From Alphaproteobacteria bacterium (GTDB lineage: Bacteria > Pseudomonadota > Alphaproteobacteria > ATCC43930 > CGMCC-115725), in assembly GCA_018971215.1 (NCBI GenBank), contig JAGXBG010000004.1, positions 1-35,593 of the forward strand: a stretch of DNA of 35,593 nucleotides, written 5' to 3'. This document shows, piece after piece, positions 26,504 through 35,593 of the stretch (its first letter is position 1; each line of letters begins with the position of its first letter). A model generated the notes under the pieces. It saw nothing but the letters and a program-made list of their open reading frames with translations. It was not told the DNA's origin and ran no database searches. A program made the translations under genes and the position numbers.

Positions 26504-26623
26504 CTGACGCGCCGCGTCGGCATGACGCGGGTCGATATGCGGCAACGCCGGGGCGGATTTGCGCGGCGATCAACGAGGCGCGCGGCGGACGCGACGAAAA
26601 CGAATGAATCTACCGGCGTCGGA

Positions 26624-26899
26624 TCAAGATACCGCGTGTCCATCGCCGTCGGTCGTTTGGCCGACGGATTTCGCGCGCGTGGTCGCCAGCCGCAACGACA
26701 CGGCGCCATAAGTCGAGACGCAAAATGGAACTGAATAAGTCAGGAGGACTTTTGCGACATTGATCGTCGTGCCGTTCCACAGGGCGTCGCCCTGGTTAAT
26801 GAGGTTAAGTATCGTTCCAACGATGAGCGCAATGGTAAAAGACCGCCGCGGTATGCCGTCGGATACACAACACAGACAGATTTGGGATACCCGGTTCAT
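26624..26899 (-). CDS. nrtS: NrtS-type small nitrate/nitrite transporter
   Basis: A 91-aa product from ATG 26899, with GGAG upstream; the track start at 27037 would run through the tRNA-Arg gene and is rejected. Two transmembrane segments are visible: FTIALIVGTILNLINQGDAL and VLLTYSVPFCVSTYGAVSL. The NLINQGDAL and YSVPFCVSTYGAV signatures match the small NrtS nitrate/nitrite transporter family as I remember it, first characterised in cyanobacteria and widespread in proteobacteria. About 53% G+C by hand count (95 of 180 bases, 26701-26880), against about 77% in a 60-base sample of the MFS gene next door. No nitrate reductase gene is in the window. Confidence 0.78.
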   Translation of the reverse strand: MNRVSQICLCCVSDGIPRRSFTIALIVGTILNLINQGDALWNGTTINVAKVLLTYSVPFCVSTYGAVSLRLATTRAKSVGQTTDGDGHAVS

Positions 26900-27010
26900 C
26901 GGTCTCCGCTCCTCGACGCGATCTTGGTCGCGTCTGCGCATTCTTCGCCTGCCGCCAAGCAAAACCGCGGAGCCTGCGATCGGCGTGCCGCCAGAAATCT
27001 TGGCGTAGGG

Positions 27011-27087
27011 TGGCGCGCCCAGTTGGACTCGAACCAACGACCTGCCGCTTAGAAGGCGGCTGCTCTAATCCTCTGAGCTATGGGCGC
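27011..27087 (-). tRNA. tRNA-Arg (anticodon TCT)
   Basis: On the minus strand GCGCCCA pairs with TGGGCGC as a 7-bp acceptor stem. The D arm is GCTCAGAGGATTAGAGC. The anticodon arm GCCGC-CTTCTAA-GCGGC gives anticodon TCT, reading AGA. The T arm is GTTGG-TTCGAGT-CCAAC. The discriminator is G and the CCA end is encoded. Total 77 nt; every helix pairs. Confidence 0.97.
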
Positions 27088-27107
27088 GCGGCACGCGAAA
27101 CTCGCCG

Positions 27108-27404
27108 TCAGCTCGGACGCTGCCAGCGGAAATTGTCGGCGTAGCTTTTGGGTCTGAACTTGAAGTCCTGAGGCTCGATCACCGAATAATCCATGCCGTT
27201 CCTCTTGGCGAAGGCAACGGCCTCGTCGAGCGTTTCGAAGCGCAGCTGGACCTCGTTGAGCGTGTCGGCGGCGCTCGCCCAACCCATCAGCGGATCGGGC
27301 ACGCGCGGCGTTGCCACCTCATAGGTCAGCAGCCACTCCTTGGTCGGCGCGCGGCCCGATTGGGTGGCCGGCTTGCTCGGGCGGTAAATACGCGCGTGCG
27401 GCAT
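27108..27404 (-). CDS. NADH dehydrogenase accessory subunit (NDUFS4 / ETC complex I subunit region)
   Basis: 98-aa homologue of the 18-kDa (NDUFS4) accessory subunit of respiratory Complex I, a subunit known in alphaproteobacteria and mitochondria. Characteristic parts are the start ARIYRPSKPATQSG, the EWLLTYE strand, PLMGWASAADTLNEVQLRF, AVAFAKRNG and the closing FKFRPKSYADNFRW. The ATG at 27404 is preceded by GAGAGGA at ideal spacing; the track start at 27434 lies in tRNA-Pro. The gene lies between tRNA-Pro and tRNA-Arg on the same strand, only 15 bases after the tRNA-Pro CCA end, suggesting one primary transcript that RNases must cut. Confidence 0.92.
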   Translation of the reverse strand: MPHARIYRPSKPATQSGRAPTKEWLLTYEVATPRVPDPLMGWASAADTLNEVQLRFETLDEAVAFAKRNGMDYSVIEPQDFKFRPKSYADNFRWQRPS

Positions 27405-27419
27405 CGAAATCCTCTCGTA

Positions 27420-27496
27420 TGGTCGGGGCGACACGATTCGAACGTGCGACCCCCTGCTCCCAAAGCAGGTGCTCTACCAGGCTGAGCTACGCCCCG
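27420..27496 (-). tRNA. tRNA-Pro (anticodon TGG)
   Basis: On the minus strand the acceptor stem CGGGGCG pairs with CGCCCCG. The D arm is GCTCAGCCTGGTAGAGC. The anticodon arm CCTGC-TTTGGGA-GCAGG gives anticodon TGG, reading CCA. The T arm is GCACG-TTCGAAT-CGTGT (one G-U pair). The discriminator is A and CCA is encoded, 77 nt in total. The sequence closely follows bacterial tRNA-Pro(UGG). Confidence 0.97.
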
Positions 27497-27563
27497 AAGG
27501 CCGGAATTTGCTATACGCTTCGGCGGAAAAGCGCAAGGACAGCGCCGGCAAACGAGGCTCCGC

Positions 27564-28226
27564 ATGACCGTCCGCCTGCTCGATCTGACGTCCAAGCTCC
27601 ACGATTACGTGCTGTCCGTGTCGTCGCGCGAGACCAAGCTGATGGCGCGGTTGCGCGAAGAGACCGCGACGATGCCGGGCGCCGGCATGCAGATCCCGCC
27701 GATCCAGGGCCAGTTTCTCGCCTTCCTGGTGTCGCTCATCGGCGCACGGCGCGGCATCGAGATCGGCACCTTCACCGGTTACAGCGCGCTGTGGGTGGCG
27801 ACGGCGCTGCCCGCCGACGGCAAGCTCATCTGTTGCGACGTCAACGAGAAGACCACCGCGGTCGCGCGGCGTTATTGGAAAGAGGCCGGCGTCGATCGCA
27901 AGATCGAGCTGCGCCTCGCGCCGGCGCTCGACACGCTCAAATCGCTGCTCGCATCCGGCGGCGCCGGTACGTTCGATTACGTCTTCATCGACGCCGACAA
28001 GGAGAATTACGACGCTTATTACGAGCGGTCGCTCGCGCTCCTTCGCCAGGGCGGTCTCGTCGTCTTCGACAACATGCTGTGGGGTGGCGCGGTCGCCGAC
28101 GGCCGCAAGCGCGATCCGGACACGCTGGCGCTCAAGGCACTCAACGCCAAGCTGCACCACGACAGACGCATCGACCTGTCGCTGCTCTATATCGGCGACG
28201 GCGTAACGCTGGCGCGCAAACGCTGA
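27564..28226 (+). CDS. SAM-dependent O-methyltransferase (CCoAOMT/COMT family)
   Basis: Class I methyltransferase of 220 aa of the catechol / caffeoyl-CoA O-methyltransferase family. The SAM-binding motif I is GIEIGTFTGYSALWVA, followed by ICCDVNEKTTAVARRYW (motif II acidic residue). FDYVFIDADKENYDAYYE carries the metal-binding aspartate, and VVFDNMLWGGAV the second metal-ligand region. The upstream GAGG 6 bases from the ATG fits. Substrates in bacteria are usually small catechols or polyketide-type phenols, but nothing nearby indicates which. It is divergent from tRNA-Pro. Confidence 0.93.
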   Translation: MTVRLLDLTSKLHDYVLSVSSRETKLMARLREETATMPGAGMQIPPIQGQFLAFLVSLIGARRGIEIGTFTGYSALWVATALPADGKLICCDVNEKTTAVARRYWKEAGVDRKIELRLAPALDTLKSLLASGGAGTFDYVFIDADKENYDAYYERSLALLRQGGLVVFDNMLWGGAVADGRKRDPDTLALKALNAKLHHDRRIDLSLLYIGDGVTLARKR

Positions 28227-28334
28227 ACCGGCATAGATCGAAGCCGGCCGCGACTTATTCGCCGCAGCCCAAAAATATTTCCGCCTGCGGTCGCAAATAA
28301 AACTGCCTCCAGCGCGGTCTTGTCGGCATGAAAA

Positions 28335-28349
28335 CGGCGATCCCCGCCG
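28335..28349 (+). promoter_or_regulatory. Leader hairpin of secreted peptide gene 1
   Basis: CGGCG-ATCCC-CGCCG forms a 5-bp stem starting 7 bases after the upstream ATG and 30 bases before the AAGGAG-preceded start. The same stem at the same position occurs before gene 2 with a different loop, which suggests a conserved RNA element, although recent duplication could explain it. Confidence 0.4.
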
Positions 28350-28378
28350 CTTCATTCATGACCCGAAGGAGACCTTTC

Positions 28379-28567
28379 ATGCGTAAGCAGCCGATTTTGC
28401 GCGCGCTCGCTCTGGCCACTGTGTTGGCGGCGCCGTTCACCCATGCCGCCCTGGCCGACACGTCGGAGCAGCAGGCAATGCACCAGACCTCGACGTCGGA
28501 TGCAGACCCCGCTTCCTCCAATGGCAGCGGTCCCTACGACACGTACAATCCACCGTTCGGCGATTAG
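28379..28567 (+). CDS. Tiny secreted protein, copy 1, function unknown
   Basis: 62 aa from ATG 28379, supported by AAGGAGA at ideal spacing. An upstream in-frame ATG at 28328 would add 17 residues in front of the signal peptide and is less likely. The product starts MRKQPILRALALATVLAAPF with a cleavage site probably after AALA, leaving about 36 mature residues. These are polar, with one tryptophan-free acidic stretch (DTSEQQAMHQTSTSDADPAS) and the end GPYDTYNPPFGD. There is no cysteine. It is a paralogue of the next gene. I do not recognise the family. Confidence 0.7.
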   Translation: MRKQPILRALALATVLAAPFTHAALADTSEQQAMHQTSTSDADPASSNGSGPYDTYNPPFGD

Positions 28568-28776
28568 TGTCGACGGCGCGCTCCAGTGCGCTAACCGACG
28601 CGCGGCGGCTGGGATGCACCCTCCCTGGCCGCCGCAAGCGCGATGCGCAACCGCTAGGCCGACACATCTGCAAGCCACAGAGTTCGTTAGTCGACGCCAA
28701 CAATGATTCAACGTCCGATCACGAACAAGCGAACACGAATAAATTGGCGACCGGCGTAATCTAGTCCGCATGAACG

Positions 28777-28791
28777 CGGCGATGACCGCCG
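28777..28791 (+). promoter_or_regulatory. Leader hairpin of secreted peptide gene 2
   Basis: CGGCG-ATGAC-CGCCG, the counterpart of the gene 1 leader hairpin. It sits at the same offset (7 bases) from the upstream ATG at 28770. The stem is unchanged while two of five loop bases differ. Confidence 0.4.
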
Positions 28792-28820
28792 CTTCACACC
28801 TCATCTGTAGGAGAGTTCCC

Positions 28821-29000
28821 ATGCGTAAGCACTCGAATTGGCGCGCCCTTGCATTGGCCGCCCTGCTATCGACGCCATTCGTCCAAGCGGCCCTCGCCGA
28901 CGAGCCGACCCAGCAGGCGATGTGGCGGATGGCGGCTGCGGAGCCGGTCACGGGCCTGACCGGTCCTTACGACGTGCCGGCGATCACCGCCGGGAATTAG
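28821..29000 (+). CDS. Tiny secreted protein, copy 2, function unknown
   Basis: 59 aa from ATG 28821 with TAGGAGAG upstream. The signal peptide MRKHSNWRALALAALLSTPF, followed by VQAALA, closely matches copy 1. The mature part (DEPTQQAMWRMAAAEPVTGL then TGPYDVPAITAGN) keeps DxxxQQAM and GPYD but differs elsewhere. As in copy 1, an in-frame ATG lies exactly 51 bases upstream. A strong terminator follows, and the cytochrome c gene lies beyond it. Secretion by Sec is inferred from the signal peptide. The function is unknown. Confidence 0.7.
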   Translation: MRKHSNWRALALAALLSTPFVQAALADEPTQQAMWRMAAAEPVTGLTGPYDVPAITAGN

Positions 29001-29038
29001 CGTCGGCGCGCACACGGCGTGCGCTCCTATTGTGCGGC

Positions 29039-29073
29039 GGCCGGGATTCCTCCTCTCCGGCCACCGTTTTTTT
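29039..29073 (+). terminator. Rho-independent terminator after secreted peptide gene 2
   Basis: GGCCGG (29039-29044) pairs with CCGGCC (29057-29062), with a 12-base loop, and a run of seven T follows at 29067-29073. A second small hairpin GCGCAC-ACGGC-GTGCGC lies just upstream. This separates the peptide genes from the cytochrome gene. Confidence 0.75.
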
Positions 29074-29132
29074 AGGTGTTTGGTTCTGTGACACGGTCAG
29101 CCAGAGCGATAATTCACTTCAATCTAATTGAT

Positions 29133-29148
29133 ACGAATATAAGTTCGT
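29133..29148 (+). promoter_or_regulatory. Possible promoter/operator before the cytochrome c gene
   Basis: ACGAA-TATAAG-TTCGT is a perfect inverted repeat wrapped around a -10-like TATAAG (29138-29143), in an AT-rich patch 41 bases before the cytochrome ATG. No convincing -35 is seen, which would suit an activator-dependent promoter. Confidence 0.4.
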
Positions 29149-29188
29149 GCTCCCCTGATGCGCAGGTCTATCGCAAGGGGGGACGACG

Positions 29189-29743
29189 ATGGCACACAAA
29201 TACGTGAATTGGATGGGTATGGTGTTCGGCTTGGTGCTGGCGGCCGCCGTTTGTGCACCCACGGCGCGGGCCGCCGAAAGCCAGATCGAGCGCGGCAAGT
29301 ATCTGGTGACGATCGGGAGCTGCAACGACTGCCACACGCCGGGTGGCCTGATGGGCAAGCCCGATATGAAGCGTGATCTCGGCGGTTCGGACGTCGGCTT
29401 CGCCATTCCTGGCATGGGCGTGTTCGTCGGTCCCAACCTGACGCCCGACAAGGAAACCGGCCTCGGCAAGTGGACGACCAAACAGATCGTCACGGCGCTG
29501 ACCACCGGCAAGCGGCCGGATGGCCGCATGCTGGCGCCAATCATGCCGTACGAAGCGTTTTCGCACCTTACGCATGCCGACGCGCTGGCGATCGTCGCCT
29601 ACCTCAAGAGCCTGCCGCCGGTGAGCCACAAGGTCCCCGGCCCGTTCGGTCCGACCGAAAAGGTGACCGTGTTCGTCATGTCGGTGCAGCCCGCCGACAT
29701 CTACAACGGCTTGCCGAAGCCGCCAGTCGAACCGAAGAAATAA
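29189..29743 (+). CDS. Periplasmic monohaem cytochrome c
   Basis: 184 aa with an N-terminal signal peptide (MGMVFGLVLAAAVCAPTARA) and a single haem-binding CNDCH in VTIGSCNDCHTPGG. Methionine ligand candidates follow in DGRMLAPIMPYEAFSHLTHAD, a layout typical of cytochromes c that act as electron-transfer subunits of periplasmic dehydrogenases. The closing ADALAIVAYLKSLPPV is the usual C-terminal helix of class I cytochromes c. GGGGGG lies shortly before the ATG. It stands alone between a terminator and the convergent DUF192 gene. The partner enzyme is not evident; the cox-like operon 2 kb away encodes a cytoplasmic-type enzyme. Confidence 0.92.
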   Translation: MAHKYVNWMGMVFGLVLAAAVCAPTARAAESQIERGKYLVTIGSCNDCHTPGGLMGKPDMKRDLGGSDVGFAIPGMGVFVGPNLTPDKETGLGKWTTKQIVTALTTGKRPDGRMLAPIMPYEAFSHLTHADALAIVAYLKSLPPVSHKVPGPFGPTEKVTVFVMSVQPADIYNGLPKPPVEPKK

Positions 29744-29777
29744 CCGCGCTGCCGGCGCGCGCCCACAGGCGGGCGGG

Positions 29778-30245
29778 CTAATTCGCGGCGTCGCCCAAGG
29801 CGGCGGCGTACACGACGTCGCCGACCTTGATGCCGAGCCGGTCGACCGTGCCGCCGTTGAGCTCGAGCACGGCGATTGCCGGCGCGCGCGAGACGATGGT
29901 CGCATCCGACATCGGCACCGCGCGCTCGTGCAGGTCGACGATCTTGCCGCCGGCGGCGATGAACAGCATGTCGAGCGGGATCAACGTGTCGTGCATCCAG
30001 AAGGTCATGATCTGCGGCTGCGCGGCGACAAACAGCATGCCGGCGTCGGGCGCCAGACTGGAACGGAACATCAGGCCCTGTTCCTGCTGTTCCGGCGTCA
30101 AGGCGAGCTCGACGGTGAAATGCTGCCGCCCCTTGGCGGTGTCGATGCTGAGCGGCGCCGCGGTGAAGGTCTGGAAGGTCGCCGGCTGCGCGAAGGCCGT
30201 CGTCGCCAGCAGTTGCGCAAACACAACGAGGAAGGCGCGGCTCAT
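29778..30245 (-). CDS. DUF192 family exported protein
   Basis: 155 aa from ATG 30245, with signal peptide MSRAFLVVFAQLLATTAFA; the track start adds an unlikely 19 residues. The body matches the DUF192 family: FTVELALTPEQQEQGLMFR, the hallmark MLFVAAQPQIMTFWMHDTLIPLDMLF and a closing AVLELNGGTVDRLGIKVGD. The molecular role of DUF192 is unknown. The start overlaps the preceding transporter's stop (ATGA), so the two are co-translated, which hints at a shared job. Confidence 0.9.
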   Translation of the reverse strand: MSRAFLVVFAQLLATTAFAQPATFQTFTAAPLSIDTAKGRQHFTVELALTPEQQEQGLMFRSSLAPDAGMLFVAAQPQIMTFWMHDTLIPLDMLFIAAGGKIVDLHERAVPMSDATIVSRAPAIAVLELNGGTVDRLGIKVGDVVYAAALGDAAN

Positions 30246-31573
30246 CGGAAGAACAGCCACGCCGTCAGCAGCAGCGGCGGCAGCAGAAAAACCGCCGACC
30301 ACCCGATATAAGCGGTGAAGTTGGGCATCTTGACGCCGTAGCTTTCGACCACCGATTTCACCATCAGGTTGGGCGCGTTGCCGATATAGGTGAACGCGCC
30401 GAAATACGACGCGCCGGCCGAGATCGCCGCCAGCGTCAGCGCCAGCTTGCCCGTCAGCAAGCCGGCATGGCCGCCGGCCAGACCGAAGAACACCAGATAG
30501 GCCGGCACATTGTCCAGAACCGACGACAGGCCGCCCGGCAGTAGATAGAACAGCACGTTGTTCGGCGTGCCGCCCGCGAACATATGCGCGAGCAACGGCG
30601 CCGCCGGTCCGGCGGTGCCGGCGAGCGCGATCGCATTGAGCGGCACCAATGTGACGAAAACCGCGGCAAACAAAATTGCCACCTCGGTGATCGGTGTCCA
30701 GACGAATTCGTTCTCCTGCCGGGTCGCCGGCTTGGTCAGTTTGAGCGACAGCAGCGCCAATACGATGAACAGCCCGTCGGCAACGATGTCGTTGAAGCTC
30801 CAGGCGACGCCCGCAATCGTCAGCCCGCCCGGCAACGGCAAATAAGTGCGCAGCATCATGGCGAGCGCCGCGCCGAACAGCAGCAGCAGGTTGACCGCAC
30901 CGTCGATGCCGAGCTTCTCGATCTCGGGCAATACCGCCGGCGCGGCGCGGTTATAGCGATAGCGATCGACGACGTAGAACATCGCCAGCAGGATTGCACT
31001 CAGCAGCAACGTCGGCGCCCACAAATGCTGCACCGGCCAGAAGAACGGCACGCCGCGCAGATATCCCAAGAACAGCGGTGGATTGCCAAGCGGTGTCAGC
31101 GCGCCGCCGACGTTGCACGCCAGAAAAATGAAGAACACGAAGACGTGCGCGGTGTGCGCGCGATGGCGGTTGGCGCGCACCAGCGGCCGCAGCATCAGTA
31201 GCGACGCACCCGGCGTACCGATCAGGCTTGCCGCGAGCGTACTCAGCGCGAGCAGCCCGGTGTTGACGCCGGGCGAACCGTGCGGCGTGCCGCGGATGCG
31301 CAAGCCGCCAGTGATGACGAACAGCGCGCCCAGCAGCAACACAAAGGGCACGTAAGTGTTGAGCGCCATATCGAGCAGCCGCGCGAACGACGCGGCGGCG
31401 CCTTCGATCGCGACATCGGGCACGACGAACGCCAGCGCCCAAACCGCAACCAGCTTGCCGTAATGGCGATGCCACAAATGCGGCGCTGCGACCGGCGCGA
31501 CCGCCAGCGTCAGCAGCAAGCCAACAAACGGCAGGCCCCAGGCCAAGCTGTTGTATGGAAGGCCCCCCGACAT
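30242..31573 (-). CDS. Ion-transporter superfamily membrane protein (NhaD / CitMHS-like antiporter)
   Basis: 443 aa with about 11-13 transmembrane helices. Motifs include NVGGALTPLGNPPLFLGYL in the first half and LSSVLDNVPAYLVFFGLAGG plus TYIGNAPNLMVKSVVE in the second. These inverted-repeat GNxP and D-N-x-P elements are typical of the IT superfamily (NhaD Na+/H+ antiporters and putative citrate transporters). I favour sodium:proton antiport, but citrate or other dicarboxylates are possible. It is divergent from the cox-like operon across 117 bases and coupled to the DUF192 gene. Confidence 0.85.
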   Translation of the reverse strand: MSGGLPYNSLAWGLPFVGLLLTLAVAPVAAPHLWHRHYGKLVAVWALAFVVPDVAIEGAAASFARLLDMALNTYVPFVLLLGALFVITGGLRIRGTPHGSPGVNTGLLALSTLAASLIGTPGASLLMLRPLVRANRHRAHTAHVFVFFIFLACNVGGALTPLGNPPLFLGYLRGVPFFWPVQHLWAPTLLLSAILLAMFYVVDRYRYNRAAPAVLPEIEKLGIDGAVNLLLLFGAALAMMLRTYLPLPGGLTIAGVAWSFNDIVADGLFIVLALLSLKLTKPATRQENEFVWTPITEVAILFAAVFVTLVPLNAIALAGTAGPAAPLLAHMFAGGTPNNVLFYLLPGGLSSVLDNVPAYLVFFGLAGGHAGLLTGKLALTLAAISAGASYFGAFTYIGNAPNLMVKSVVESYGVKMPNFTAYIGWSAVFLLPPLLLTAWLFFR

Positions 31574-31633
31574 CGGTGCCGACTATGACCGAGGCTGCGC
31601 GCCGCACGCAACCCGCCCCGGCGGGCCGTGCGC

Positions 31634-31662
31634 TTGTCGCTGTCCGGCACGGGCGCTACGGT
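31634..31662 (+). promoter_or_regulatory. Putative promoter of the cox-like operon
   Basis: TTGTCG (31634-31639), a 17-base spacer and TACGGT (31657-31662) lie 28 bases before the coxG start. Spacing is ideal, but the -10 is a weak match. Confidence 0.3.
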
Positions 31663-31690
31663 TTGCCGGCAAAAGACCAGGGGTGCCCGC

Positions 31691-32299
31691 ATGGACATGA
31701 CCGGCGAATACCGCGTCGCCGCGCCGCAGAAAAAAGTCTGGGACGCGCTCAACGATCCCGACATCCTCAAGCAATGCATCAGCGGCTGCGAGGAAGTGCA
31801 GAGGACCTCGCCGACCGAATTCACCGCCAAGGTGCAGGCGCGCGTCGGTCCGGTGAGCGCGCGCTTCGCCGGCAAGGTGACGCTCTCCGATCTCGATCCG
31901 CCGAACGGCTACAAGATCAGCGGCGAAGGCACCGGCGGCGTCGCCGGCTTCGCCAAAGGCGGCGCCGAAGTGCATCTGACGCCCGACGGCGACGCCACCA
32001 AGCTGTCCTATAAGGTGACGGCGCAGGTCGGCGGCAAGCTGGCACAGATCGGCTCGCGCCTGATCGACAGCACGGCGCGCAAATACGCCGACGATTTCTT
32101 TGCTAAGTTCGCGACGATCGTCGGCATGCCCGCGCAGGCGCCAGCGGCGGCACCAGCGCCCGTAACTGCGCCGAGCGCACCCCTGCCGTTGCCCACCGTT
32201 GCGCCAACGCCGCAAGAAGGCCGTCGCCTGCCGCCAGCGGTGTGGGCAGCGATCCTCGCCGTTTTGGTTGCGGCACTACTCTATTTCTTCACCCGCTGA
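31691..32299 (+). CDS. coxG: CoxG-like SRPBCC protein with C-terminal membrane anchor
   Basis: 202 aa from ATG 31691 (AGGGG 8 bases upstream). Residues 1 to about 150 form the carbon-monoxide-dehydrogenase subunit G domain: [51 protein letters not shown] and [21 protein letters not shown] Pro/Ala-rich linker leads to a terminal transmembrane helix ([17 protein letters not shown]). In CO oxidisers CoxG recruits the enzyme to the membrane and has been linked to quinone reduction. Here it leads coxS-coxL-coxM, with an 87-base gap before coxS, implying the hydroxylase also passes electrons to the membrane. Confidence 0.9.
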   Translation: MDMTGEYRVAAPQKKVWDALNDPDILKQCISGCEEVQRTSPTEFTAKVQARVGPVSARFAGKVTLSDLDPPNGYKISGEGTGGVAGFAKGGAEVHLTPDGDATKLSYKVTAQVGGKLAQIGSRLIDSTARKYADDFFAKFATIVGMPAQAPAAAPAPVTAPSAPLPLPTVAPTPQEGRRLPPAVWAAILAVLVAALLYFFTR

Positions 32300-32386
32300 C
32301 GCTTGACCGGGGCCGAATTCCGGCACGACAATCCGGGCAAGCAATAAGGCCGCGCCCGGCGCGCCACGACCGAGGAGGTTCCCAAA

Positions 32387-35235
<2,849 letters not shown>

Positions 35236-35255
35236 GATTCAGGGAGAGGCAAGCG

Positions 35256-35593
35256 ATGTATAATTTCGAATATCACAAAGCGAAAAACGTCGCGGACGCG
35301 TCGACGCTGATCACGCAGAAGAGCGAAGCCAAGCTCGTCGCCGGCGGCATGACGCTGATCCCGACCTTGAAGCAGCGCCTGGCTAAGCCGAGCGACCTGG
35401 TGGACCTCAACGGCATCGCCGAGCTCAAGGGCATCAAGCGCGAAGGCAACGCCGTGGTCATCGGCGCGATGACGCGGCACGTCGAGGCTGCGGAATCCGC
35501 CGAAGTACAGAAAGCGAGTCCCGCCCTCGCCCATCTCGCGTCGCATATCGGCGATCCGGCGGTGCGCAATCGCGGCACCCTCGGCGGCTCGAT
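35256..35593 (+). CDS. coxM: FAD-binding medium subunit of the CODH-like enzyme, 3'-truncated
   Basis: Open to the window end, so absent from the ORF track. It starts MYNFEYHKAKNVADASTLIT with GGGAGAGG 6 bases upstream, 20 bases after coxL. The FAD-binding AGGMTLIPTLKQRL and the second motif IGDPAVRNRGTLGGS, at the very edge, are both present in the 112 residues seen. It transfers electrons from the [2Fe-2S] clusters to the final acceptor. Confidence 0.93.
   Translation, partial: MYNFEYHKAKNVADASTLITQKSEAKLVAGGMTLIPTLKQRLAKPSDLVDLNGIAELKGIKREGNAVVIGAMTRHVEAAESAEVQKASPALAHLASHIGDPAVRNRGTLGGS

Larger units (their letters stand above)
28328..29034 (+). repeat. Tandem duplication of a small secreted-protein gene with its leader
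   Basis: Two diverged copies of one unit lie 442 bp apart. Each has a 51-nt leader starting at an in-frame ATG (28328 and 28770), a coding part starting ATGCGTAAGCA (28379 and 28821), and similar bases after the stop (TAGTGTCGACGGCGCGC and TAGCGTCGGCGCGCAC). The leaders align without gaps over 51 nt and the encoded proteins share their start, signal peptide and a GPYD motif. The 253-base gap between the two coding parts otherwise shows no gene. Confidence 0.7.

Noticed and set aside
28262-28290. Inverted repeat CCGCAG-N17-CTGCGG after the O-methyltransferase
   Set aside because: Six-base stem with a long loop and no T-run; not enough for a terminator call.
28352-28951. 199-aa minus-strand ORF across the two secreted-peptide genes
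   Set aside because: Antisense to both paralogues; no ribosome-binding site or recognisable domain, and the plus-strand genes have signal peptides and good ribosome-binding sites.

Overview
The window is dense, GC-rich bacterial chromosome with almost no non-coding space. Gene content and order point to an alphaproteobacterium, probably Rhodospirillales-like. Markers are the dusB-ntrB-ntrC-ntrY-ntrX cluster followed by hfq-hflX, a fused ispDF gene, an NDUFS4-type Complex I accessory subunit and a dacC-tmk-holB-metG-tatD-MBL run. I cannot name a genus. I see no insertion sequence, prophage, integrase, CRISPR array or rRNA.

Left part (1-7.6 kb, + strand): a 5'-truncated D,D-carboxypeptidase, tmk (probable CTG start), holB, metG, a decayed TPR gene, a small membrane protein, tatD and a PhnP-like metallo-hydrolase form a tight housekeeping run. 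mazG follows.

Centre (7.6-19.1 kb, - strand): reading right to left, dusB, ntrB, ntrC, ntrY, ntrX, a D-amino-acid aminotransferase-like gene, a HAD phosphatase, hfq, hflX and a beta-hydroxyacid dehydrogenase. This is a nitrogen-regulation and RNA-chaperone block with several 4-base start/stop overlaps. NtrC carries a GSFTGA loop for sigma-54 contact; NtrX has lost that loop. The dusB upstream region and the ntrC-ntrY gap hold repeats and hairpins that look regulatory.

19.4-21.5 kb (+): ispDF, pgpA and a CinA C-terminal-domain amidase gene, for isoprenoid precursors, phospholipid synthesis and NAD salvage.

21.5-26.5 kb: a more accessory stretch. It holds a short unknown protein, an MFS exporter divergent from a TetR regulator with two perfect 16-bp palindromes between them, an MGDG-synthase-like glycosyltransferase and a second MFS-like protein.

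26.6-29.8 kb: a low-GC nrtS-type nitrate/nitrite transporter gene; tRNA-Arg(TCT) and tRNA-Pro(TGG) flanking the Complex I subunit gene; an O-methyltransferase; a tandem pair of tiny secreted paralogues with a shared leader hairpin; and a monohaem cytochrome c.

Right end (29.8-35.6 kb): a DUF192 protein and an ion-transporter-like membrane protein on the - strand, divergent from coxG-coxS-coxL-coxM. The CoxL motif AYRGAGR marks this as a form II CO-dehydrogenase-like molybdenum hydroxylase. coxM runs off the window.

The least explained items are the duplicated secreted-peptide genes with their leader, the paired TetR-type operators, the isolated nrtS beside tRNA-Arg, and the repeats upstream of dusB. 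Functions of known families come from recognising motifs by eye; no searches were run.
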